Source of the DNA: Pteria penguin
Lineage: Eukaryota; Mollusca; Bivalvia; Pterioida; Pteriidae
Reading direction: 5' to 3'
DNA length: 64,000 nt
Assembly (NCBI GenBank): GCA_035048485.1
Contig: CM068584.1
Location: 65,968,179 to 66,032,178 of the forward strand
Positions 38,306 to 64,000 of this stretch are shown here, one piece after another. The notes below the pieces were generated by a model that was not told the DNA's origin, searched no databases, and saw nothing but the letters and a program-made list of their open reading frames with translations. Position 1 is the first letter of the stretch; each line of letters opens with the position of its first letter. Position numbers and translations under genes: made by a program.

Positions 38306-38875
38306 GTCCTTGTTGATTTGTTCAAACAGCTTTGTCAGATGTCTTCGATTTTCTCTTGTAGAATAACTATACAATGAAAACTGAAAATTTGACTCTGGCT
38401 CTATTCCGTTCATTTTGTAAATGGGAATTAATATTTATAACCATCAAAGTCTTCTGAACTCTGAATTACAAATAGATAAATAAACAAATAATAAAATAAA
38501 TAAATAAATATAAATTAATAAATACACTTTGGTTTAATGTTATTATAAGTGCAATACGTACTGATAAACGAAGATTGACACTTTATGCAGGATATGGATA
38601 ATGAAGAAAATCACGGCAAAATTTCCTCTTTTACTTTTGTAATACCACGTCTTTCGTCGTATACGTTCATATCTCAGAGGGGCAAGAAAGACCAAGATTA
38701 AAAACTAACCCGATCTCTATCCATCGTACTTACTAATTTGTCAGGGTATATTTTTCGGTGTGTAACAAAACGTCCACTCGTATTTTCATGATCCATTCAG
38801 ATGTGAAAGAATGGAACTAAAACCAGAAGTACGTATACACCATGTGAAACTCACTATCCAATAACTAATACGTAC
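38306..38875. other. No gene seen between micro-exon h and the LTR element
   Basis: I looked for a 3' terminal exon or polyadenylation region here. A minus-strand ORF at 38,216-38,413 has a possible AATTTTCAG acceptor but no phase-compatible evidence linking it to micro-exon h. Confidence 0.35.
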
Positions 38876-38894
38876 CTGATATCCTCCGTGAGAC

Positions 38895-55929
<17,035 letters not shown>

Positions 55930-56814
55930 CCGTTCTGAAAACCAAATGAAACACAATATATTTCAGAGTAATGCATCAATAATTCCTGTTATATATATCC
56001 CACATTCCACTGTAAATGAAAAGGTTTAATAATTCGTTATTCTATTTTATTTTACTTTTTATTTTATTGTTTCTTTTTTTATTATTATCATTTTGAATTC
56101 ATCAAATTTGGATGATAATAAATACCTACACTGATCCAGGGATATTTAGCTAAAGGGTAGCTGATGTCGTATTGGTATTAACACCAAATCAGGACATTAA
56201 TGGGAAAACAGAGACATCACTAAATGCCTATCCACATTAGTCACTTTATCCAAAATCCGCTGTAATGAATATGAATCTACTTGAGAATTCATTTGTGAAG
56301 TCAGAAAAATATACACACGAATAATATTATTGAATTTAAGTTTAAATGTGACCTAACCCAACCATCTTCTGACCGCCTGAAAGCAAGGTAAGGTCATTAA
56401 TGTGTTGGAATCACGATTAATAGACTAATAGGGATAACGAAATGTATGACCTGACCTCTGGTGGAGACAAAGATATTCATAATCCGCATCACCCTTTTTG
56501 TAAGAGTAAACTTTTTCATACTTCTGCAAAAAATATTTTTCGAATATATATAAAGCATTTGTTTCCAAATAACTTAAGATTAGCACGTCGTCTCCTAAGT
56601 ATTCAGTGTAATTCATTTATGTATTATTGGCTGAATTGATAATTTATAAATCCTTAGCCATCCACACCCTTCATGTCCGGAACATACCTACACCTACCCC
56701 CACCTCAACCCCTAATGTAAAAAAAACTAAAGTTATTGGCTCATGACTTCTACAAATCTATTCTTTTTCTTTTTGAAGAATCCCCGTAGTACTCTGTCGA
56801 GTTTTTATAGCTAT

Positions 56815-57255
56815 TGTTATTAGGGTCATATATTGTTTTTGTTTGTTTATATAATTGATTGTTCTATTTAGTGCTAGAAAGTTCTATAATTGTATATTAT
56901 ATAACTTGTTTATTTGCATAATGATTTGTGAATGTTCTTTTGAATTTATATCTAATTTGAATTTATTTATGTCTATATTGGAAATTACTCGAACATTGTA
57001 GAAACTAGAAATATCTAGAAACTATGAAATATATATAAGGCATGGACTCTGGCATTTCAGTAGCACTGTGTTACATTACCTTTTTATGTATATACTGGGG
57101 ATTTATCTGGAATACCGACTGCTTGTATTGGATTTATTGAACTGTGAAATTAAACACTGGACACTTTTTTCTCTTATAAAAAGTGGATGTAGTACGAACT
57201 TCAGCGTTCTGGAATTGCTACCTACATACCCCTTCATCGGACTATGTAGTTGTAA
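56815..57255 (+). mobile_element. Lone LTR of the 32-38 kb retrotransposon family
   Basis: In plus orientation it starts TGTTATTAGGGTCATATATT and continues with AACATTGTAGAAACTAGAAA, GGCATGGACTCTGGCATTTC, TATATACTGGGGATTTATCT, ACACTGGACAC and TTCTGGAATTGCT. It follows the reverse complement of the LTR at 37,470-38,168. The last part, with the TGACCGTAACA end, is not clear (somewhere before 57,410). No internal region follows, so it is a solo or truncated LTR. The ORFs at 57,068-57,406 and 57,103-57,372 lie in it. Confidence 0.8.
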
Positions 57256-57654
57256 ACTTTTTCTGACAGATGAATTCACCATATTCAAAATGATATATAA
57301 GACTTGCGAAGATACATCTGATTTCAGAACAATATGCATTGGACAAATATTCAAAATAAACTTACTCCCCATCCATTACTTTAAAACCCGAATATCTGAA
57401 TCTTGACGGTGTATTTGGATTTTTTTCGGTGGAACTCGAGATCATTTATATTTAAATAGTGTTGAATTTCAAGAATCATGACATGTCTGATATTTCATCT
57501 AAACCCGTTGTAGAGAATACGTCCACATGGACTAATTTTGAAACCAGGTACTCTCTTTACACTTATCAATACGTTTTTGAGAACATAGAAACCGATTAAT
57601 GTTAAAGTATTGTCCATCTACTGCTACAGGAACAACAAAAGATACGAATGGTCA

Positions 57655-57722
57655 ACACCCATGTCACCATGCAAGTGAAATATTCCCTGGGTAACTTAAA
57701 ACAACATAGAACAAACAAACAA
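57655..57722 (+). mobile_element. Old SINE tail
   Basis: GTCACCATGCAAGTGAAATA, TTCCCTGGGTAACTTAAAAC resembles the CACCATATACGTGAAATATT...GTGACGTTAAAC end of the full SINEs. It is short and diverged. Confidence 0.45.
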
Positions 57723-57836
57723 TTCATACAGATCTTGAGGACTGGTGTGATATGTAGTAAACGTTAAATAAGGTAAACATTTTAATCCTCCTACCTCCTT
57801 TGTCATGCATATTTGAAACAAAGGTGAACTACTTAC

Positions 57837-57881
57837 CAAGATGTAATCCCAAAACCAGAACTACGAATGGTATTACTAATA
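57837..57881 (-). other. Possible hydrophobic 45-bp exon upstream of the receptor-like gene
   Basis: On minus, a TTCAG is followed by 45 bp encoding LVIPFVVLVLGLHL in phase 1-1 and a strong donor (CTTG before GTAAGTAG). With the bases before the TTCAG the frame reads NASVLVIPFVVLVLGLHL, like a signal peptide lacking its Met. The nearby ATGCTTCAG would open this frame if it had one more G. It could be an alternative first exon, an exon of a paralogue, or a broken copy. Confidence 0.35.
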
Positions 57882-58052
57882 CTGAAGCATTTAAATGGCG
57901 AACGGGTATTAAACTGCGCCAAAAAATGCATACCTAAACCAGTCACGTATTGCGACGGTAAAGTGTGCACATGTCGTATAGAAATCTTTAAATCTTCACA
58001 CTGCATATCTATTTCTCGTCAAAACGGAAGTTATTTTACATGGCTCTGTTGA
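57867..58052 (+). other. Unidentified small Cys-rich ORF
   Basis: A 61-residue plus-strand ORF contains NCAKKCIPKPVTYCDGKVCT then CR, a C-x3-C-x7-C-x4-C-x-C spacing. Such spacing is seen in the second half of cysteine-stabilised alpha-beta peptides, but the first Cys, a signal peptide and splice sites are not evident. It overlaps the opposite-strand hydrophobic candidate at 57,837-57,881. I would not call it a gene on this evidence. Confidence 0.2.
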
Positions 58053-58699
58053 ACGTCTGTGTAGTGTGTTCGCTAATAGCTACAGTTGAAGTACAATTAT
58101 TAGTACGGAACGTTCTGTTTAAGTTGGGAATACTTTTAAAACGTAATCCTATTTGTTGAAATTGCATCTCTTTTTGAATTTCACTTCTTTTGACTTCAAA
58201 TCTCAACAACCTGATAACCACAATCATTGATTTACCCACCCCCCCCCCACCCACCCATTTCTTCGGTCTTTGTAATAAGGGGACAAGGAAACAACTAATG
58301 TCTGTTTGCTGGATGTGATTCAATTCTAATAGATGAAGAGACGCCACGGAAACAACCAGAAGGATTGGCATGATACTTAATACTGTGACATCAATAAATA
58401 AACAAAATGATAACATATTATTATTCATGAAACATAACAATCTTCCAATCTACGTATCCTCTTATTTACCAACACATCCTTCCAATTACCTTCCGACTCG
58501 TGTATCGTTCATTATAGTTGCCTACCTACCAATCTACCTAAATAACAAACATTCCGCCAACTTTTCTGTCTCTCGCTCTCTCATGGAGGAATAATGTATG
58601 AAACATTTGTTGGCGATGATGATATAGCCTCATCCAAAGGGATGAATCTCATATGATGGCACCTATAATGATCATTATAACTATTATGACAATTATAAC

Positions 58700-58739
58700 A
58701 AAGAGAGAAAGAGAGAGAGAGAGAGAGGGGGGGGGGGGG
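58700..58739. repeat. (GA)n and poly-G tract
   Basis: GAGAGAGA followed by about 13 G. Confidence 0.85.
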
Positions 58740-59332
58740 CACTCTGCATCGATTTAGGACTCTTTAGCCAGGTAGTAAGAATAATTATATATCATATTAT
58801 TCTATTGATACAATAATAGGTACTATTTTATAATTTCACCAAGTTGGGCTTTAAGTGTGGTCCTTTTTTATACAAATAACAAGAGGAATCGTGATTTTCC
58901 AGATTGTTGTGTATAAGTAATCCATTCGCAATATTTCACTTTATATATATGTATAAAGGTAAAATAACATTATGAGATGATGGACCACGTCTGTGGCAGA
59001 GAATCCATTATCAGTCACATGGAAGAATGAGTTTATCATTTACATATGTGTATATCCTACACTTTACTTAGATTCTTTTAAGACAATTGTTCACGATTTC
59101 GAAGAATGGAACTCGATAATTTTTTTTAGAAAAAAGAATAAAAATGAATAAACGCGTTTAAAGCGTACTGTTTCAAAAAATGTTATATCCATTTCCTCCG
59201 ATGTGAAGGAATTAAAAACTCTCTGCTCAATTGCCAACATTCGATTCATCATGTGGAGAGATGCATTATTCACTTGATGTTGTTATATATGTTCCAATCT
59301 TAATTATTGATAGAAGGAAAGAAGAGATTTAA

Positions 59333-59455
59333 CACTTGCTATGCGGTATAGGTGACACTGGTTCGATACCCAAAAACCGAAACTGATGAAATCGAGGTAG
59401 CTGTTACCTCCCGCTGTCATGTCATTTCAAACCTTTGATAAAACAACCATTCAGT
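59333..59455 (+). mobile_element. Degenerate copy of the satellite-type SINE
   Basis: A GGTTCGATACC B box is followed by GTTACCTCCCGCTGTCATGT and a TTGATAAAACAACCATTC end. This matches in order the SINE copies inside the satellite (GGTTCGATTCC, GATACCTCCTGCTTCCATGT, GTGAAACAGCAATCAAC). It is an independent, old insertion outside the array. Confidence 0.6.
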
Positions 59456-59586
59456 CCACCACATTGACTATTATATTTACATACTATCAAATGGCACACT
59501 TGGACTTTAAGATACTATCAGTTTGAAAGAAACAAAAGTGGAAAAAATGGTGAAATGAAACCTCGGTATTCATTATTTAGAATCCT

Positions 59587-59820
59587 TTAAATAGAAGCGT
59601 ATTGCCACTGAACATAGAATGTATGATATGGTTTAAAGGGGAGTAGTTTCCTTTCACTAAAATATGCATCTGTGTATGGTGGTCCGTTTTCAACCATTAT
59701 ACTAAGAGGTAAATCTCTAACGTAAGTAAATGCAACAGGAATGGGAATAGGTACAGTATTACTGAATATATTAAATGTAGACACGAAGCTTTCGTCTTTA
59801 AAATCTATAAAACCAGACAT
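59587..59820 (-). other. Unidentified 77-residue ORF
   Basis: The minus-strand ORF begins MSGFIDFKDESFVSTFNIFS and ends FYVQWQYASI. The composition is mixed (not low complexity) with alternating hydrophobic residues that would suit beta strands. A TTTTATAG acceptor precedes ATTTTAAAGACG, so it could be a terminal exon. I recognise no family. Confidence 0.25.
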
Positions 59821-60074
59821 TGCGAAAACAATTAATGCTATATAGATTATATGGATGGATATAATTTATGATTTACTTCTCTATAACGTTTAAACAATGT
59901 TTGATATTTTGCGATGAATTAAGCTCTCCATTTGTCATACCTGAACTGGCAGAAGAAGTACTACTGCCAATTCCTGAATTCGCCAAAAGCAAGTGATGAA
60001 ACAAGAACCAGTATCATTTATATTTTAACTCACCTTTCAATATGTGTAATAAATGCGCTTATATTATTAATCAG

Positions 60075-60158
60075 ATTTTCTGAAATGGACAATCATTATG
60101 CAAAAATGGAAGAACTATGCGCCCAGTATTTCCTGATTTGTCAGACTGAAGTTGCACA
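60075..60158 (+). other. Possible plus-strand exon (84 bp)
   Basis: ATTATTAATCAG precedes, and a strong donor CACA-GTAAGT follows, an open frame encoding FSEMDNHYAKMEELCAQYFL then ICQTEVA. If joined to the TTTATTTACAG acceptor at about 60,727, the frame ends after a few more residues (VVRVVTL). No family is recognised. Confidence 0.25.
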
Positions 60159-61079
60159 GTAAGTTTCATCTAATTCCAGATGCAGATTTGCTTACTTGCC
60201 ATGTAATACATAGAAATAATTACTTTCCTCTGTAAAAATTTGTAAGAATGAATAATTAATTTCTTCCAAAATACTTAGTAAGCATAGTCAAAAAGGATCT
60301 AATTAAATCATCCCAGAGAGCTCCCCCAAGACCAGAAGAGAATTGAAATAAAAAAAAAATTCATAAAGATCATGTACAATATTTTTTTCATCAAATTGCA
60401 ATCAATTTCATGAAGCAGGAAACATTTTGTAGTTAACGGTAATGCTGACTCCCTCTTCCCACTAAAAAATCAGATTCCAACAAGTACGTGTAGAAATGCG
60501 TGGAAGTTTGAAGTATTTGTCAAGAGAAAATGTGCTCTTACGGAACTAGGAAGTCCCTTTCTTAAACATTTTATTTCAACAAAGCAGTAACATATCATAA
60601 GATAGCAAGTCAGTCATCAGATTGTTTTGTCATCTTTTTCGTTTCTATGTGTAGATTATAACTGTTCTCATAATATAAGTTTTTCAATAATAGTTTTGTC
60701 TTCTTGTTCGTACTGTTTTATTTACAGGGTTGTACGTGTTGTTACTTTATAAAAAATATCGTTTACGTCAAGATATCCACACTTTCGCCTGTTTTCTCTT
60801 TTATTATTCGAACCAGATTATTGTTTTTGAAATCACCTGTTTCGATTTATCTGTGCACCAATCTACTTTTTCTTCATTATAAATGTAGATGGCATGGGTC
60901 TACAGGTAAGTACATTGCAAAACCTACAAATAGAATAGCCTTTCGTAGAAGTAAGATAAGATATCATCGATTCGATGCCGATTTGAAAACATACCTTAAA
61001 GTAGAGATGTAAATTGAATTACCATATGCAATGTAAATATGATGGATAAATCCAAACCACAAGTTCAAAAATCATGAAA

Positions 61080-61354
61080 GCCGGCGTGGCCTAGGGGTAT
61101 CGCGTCGGACTCCTGATCGGGAGTTCGGGATTCGAGTCCCGCTCTGGTCATGCCGGTGTTCTGTCTTTCGGATGAGAACGTAAAATCCGAGGCCCCGTGT
61201 CATGGTATGCATGGCACGTTAAAGATCCCTCACTGCTTCGGGTGGGTCCGTTGCAAAGGTCAAAATTTGTATGCCCCGCATCAGGCAGATGCCGTCACCA
61301 TATACGTGAAATATTCGTGGTGTGACGTAAAACAGGAATCAATCAATCAACAAG
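61080..61354 (+). mobile_element. tRNA-derived SINE, full length, with target duplication
   Basis: The head is GCCGGCGTGGCCTAGGGGTA, the B box GGGATTCGAGTCC, the body ends GTGGTGTGACGTAAAACAGG and the tail is AATCAATCAATCAAC. The 10-bp duplication AATCATGAAA lies on both sides (61,070-61,079 and 61,355-61,364), which defines the borders. This is the cleanest insertion of the family in the window. It explains the ORF at 61,150-61,362. Confidence 0.96.
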
Positions 61355-61440
61355 AATCATGAAACCAGAGGACATACAAAATCAGTGAAAATGAAAAACA
61401 AATGGAAAATAACAAAATATGTCTACTTGAAGAGCATATG

Positions 61441-63180
61441 TAAACCCCTGTGATGGAGTGAGATCAGGTCCCCGGGGAGAGTGAGCATCTCCTGCTTGCT
61501 AGCAACACCCGTCACATATACTTAGTAAAAAGAGTCAAATCGTGTAAATTCTATATGTATTTATATATGGAGAAGTCGAAGTAGGTAACCTTCTAGTATA
61601 GAAGGTGTCAAATCTGTGTAAAATGATCGGAATCGTTCTCAGTCCCGAATATCATTTAAAAGTCTGGATAACGAGATATCATATGGAGTAAAAAGAGTCT
61701 CGTAACGACCGTAGAACTTCCTCCGTGACGTTGATAGTCTAGCACATATATAACCCTGGTTGAGCAGCTTAACTGAAAGTCGCCTAGCCCTCAGAACAAC
61801 GTAATTTGAACATGCTCTGGAATAACGTAGTAATTGAGATATGAATACGCCGTATACGGGCGATGATGGAATGTTGCTGGTTATGAAAGGAGAGTTTGTG
61901 ATAGCGAAATTGAAATCGTCACGTTTGTCATAGAGTGAGGTGTTCAATTGGCCATTAATGTCAAAAGACAACATAATATCTAAATACGAAGTAGGATTAC
62001 TACTTTCTGTGGTTTCTTTGACCTCCAGTTCACTTGGATAGATGATACTAAGGTAATCCGCGAATGAAGGATTATTAATTGAAAGCAAGTGATCTATATA
62101 TCTGTAAGTAAAATTGAAGCGAAGAGCCAATTGGTTTTTTTTTTCCTTGCGAAAGAAAAGACTGAATGAATTCAGCTTCGTATGAGTAAAGGAATATGTC
62201 AGCCAGAAGCCGAGCACAGTTAGTGGCCATTGAAATGCCGAGAATTTGTTGAAAAACCTTACCTCCAAACACCACAAAAATGTTATCGATAAGAAAGTTC
62301 AACATCTGGATGACAGCTGTTTCAGTGTATTTATTTTTGGAATCAGAATTTTCCTTTACGAAGTAAGTTTTATCGTGGCCTATTACTATATATTTGAATT
62401 TGCGGCTTCCGTTTTTACTAGTAAATGCATTTTGAATAATTTCCGCTAATCTGTCTTTTAGTTTCTGATGAGTGATGTTTTGTAAAGAGTCGAAAAGCCA
62501 AAGACTTGATGGAGTGAATTTTAGTAAAACTTTTTGATTTTAGATGTTCTAACAACTCTTTGGAACGTTTAAGGATCCACATTTGATTAATTCCACTTCT
62601 GGAATATACTGTTTCGTCAATATCTATGAAGGCCAGATTTAATTTTTGATAATATTTTTGTGAGTAGCCTCGATACAGATTTTTTAGAACACTTCGAGGA
62701 ACCAGCGATAAAGCGTTGTTTGTAAGAATGTTTGTGCATTTTTGGAATACGGTACAAATATGTAAGTTCTAAATTTAATTTATTTGACTCAATACCAAAC
62801 GTATTGAGGAAAGATTTATGATTCTCGAGTACTTCCGAAACCGAAAAGTTCGTGAGAGTATAAGTAGGATTTCCTGGAGCTGAATTTAATCCTAATTCTA
62901 TTAGTAGGCTGTCAAAGAAATATTTCTTACAAGTAAATGTATAATTATTAGATGCTTTATCTGCTGGTGTAATGATATAATGTTCTTGGAGGAAGTTGAC
63001 ATAAATTCGCCGACTTCTTTTCCTATCGCCTGATCATGAATAAGACGCAGTCCCCTTGCATCTGCAAGTCTCATATAACATAACTTTGACGGCTTTGGGA
63101 ATGCTATAAATTCGAAGGATGCAAAAGTTATCGAATTATCTCTCGTGCACGTGTTCTACCTGTTATGAAATGTGTTACTA
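61441..63180 (-). pseudogene. Penelope-like element, reverse transcriptase pseudogene
   Basis: Minus-strand frames give, in order, ITPADKASNNYTFTCKKYF, LGLNSAPGNPTYTLTNFSVS, YLYRIPKMHKHSYKQRFIAG, VYSRSGINQMWILKRSKELL, THQKLKDRLAEIIQNAF and KVFQQILGISMATNCARLLA. After a frameshift at a T/A run near 62,137-62,146 come FNFTYRYIDHLLSINN, LEVKETTESSNPTSYLDIML and SLYDKRDDFNFAITNSPFIT. The protein ends RLLNDIRD at 61,639. The RT active site reads YIDH where relatives have YIDD, and there are frameshifts, so it is inactive. No GIY-YIG endonuclease domain was found downstream. The tail at 61,441-61,515 includes GTGACGGGTGTTGCTAGCAA on minus. Confidence 0.85.
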
Positions 63181-64000
63181 ATGCAAAAAAACAGTGATCC
63201 GCATATGTTGATTTTACGACGCAGGCAATTGTCCCTGTAAGATTGATGGATCTGCGACTACTACTGATATGAAAATTCCTTGATGGAATTTAATAATTCT
63301 TTTTCGGTGTGGTGTTTTGTGTCGTTATTCTGAAAGGTGACTGTATTTAACAATATTGGTGCGTACCAACTAAGATGCATGAATATTACTAGTAAATCTG
63401 TTCGGCAATGCAGTGTCATTTTTAGTTTCTATTTTTTCTTCCGCCAATATATCACGATCGTAACTGAGTGATCGGCGTCATTACAATAGAATCAGAAATA
63501 TAAAAACTAAACTAAGGAAGAGATGGTGTGATTGTGTGTATAGAGGAAATTGAAATTAATTACACATAACTCGACATAGAAGATAAAAGACACTTGCATG
63601 AGGAAGCGAATCATCATTACGATCGTGAATCTTTATTCTGTCAGATTATTTCTTGCATGCAGTTATGTAAAGAGGAGGCATTTGCCAGAGGGTAAGGGCG
63701 GCCTGTTATGTTAAGAACTTACTTATCTATATTTCCATATATAATTGCATAACATATTAAGTATCTGTTCATATGAGTGTATTTTAGAATATGTATATAG
63801 GATAAAATCAACGGAATTATGATCACATTTTCTATTTTTATACGACCATTTTGTTTTATTCAGACATAGACATAATGTTCGTTTTCTTTTTAACCAATAC
63901 TTGCAAATTGAAAAGAACAAATAAGAAGTTATATTTGAATTATTGCAAAAATGTTATCAGTTATAATTCAAGCATGACATTTAAAATAGATAAATGAACA
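63181..64000. other. Unique AT-rich DNA, no gene seen
   Basis: The first 100-200 bp may be the decayed 5' part of the Penelope-like element. The rest has no supported exon or repeat. Confidence 0.45.

Noticed and set aside
58036..58440. 134-residue minus ORF with a signal-peptide-like MPILLVVSVASLHLL
   Set aside because: The ORF runs through a poly-G/C tract, has no domain, and I could not find a donor giving a phase that joins any other exon.

Overview
The window is non-coding-rich eukaryotic nuclear DNA, AT-rich by eye. It is most likely from a mollusc and probably a bivalve. The reasons are: tRNA-derived SINEs ending in an ATCAATCAATCAA-type tail, a ~145-bp tandem repeat built on TGACCTTGACCTTG, a Penelope-like reverse transcriptase of the type with a YRYID box, and a cysteine-rich membrane-protein gene with many exons. 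Species cannot be decided by eye. There are no bacterial-style operons, and almost every short ORF in the first 50 kb is chance or transposon debris.

Layout. 0.77-2.03 kb: ~145-bp tandem repeat rich in AGGTCA half-sites. 3.2 kb: short inverted-terminal-repeat element. 5.8 kb: SINE. 6.29-26.97 kb: a ~20.7-kb satellite of roughly 300 copies of a 68-bp unit, itself an old dimer of a 34-bp unit. The satellite has higher-order structure, SINEs carried along inside it, one paralogous empty site and a nearly identical 1.53-kb tandem duplication. 27.0-32.3 kb: SINEs, homopolymer and trinucleotide tracts, and foldback repeats. 32.33-38.17 kb: one dead LTR retrotransposon on the minus strand with an unusual domain order (gag, protease, integrase, reverse transcriptase, RNase H). 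It carries a tRNA-Pro-type primer site and a 1.06-kb nested insertion. 38.9-55.9 kb: a minus-strand gene assembled here by splice sites and phase. 49.3 and 61.6-63.2 kb: two Penelope-like reverse transcriptase pseudogenes. 56.8 kb: a lone LTR related to the 32-38 kb element.

The main discovery candidate is the minus-strand gene. A signal-peptide exon, a second cysteine-rich exon, a Ser/Thr stalk exon and a transmembrane exon are followed over 13 kb by eight tiny exons of 30, 39, 45 or 51 bp. All eight have the same phase (1-1), TTCAG acceptors and mostly GTACGTA donors. Joined, they read through without a stop until a TAA in the last one (about 292 residues). The result is a single-pass receptor-like protein whose cytoplasmic tail was built by tandem duplication of micro-exons and carries two YVNI motifs of the Grb2-SH2-ligand type. 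Exon boundaries are my reading and have no transcript support.
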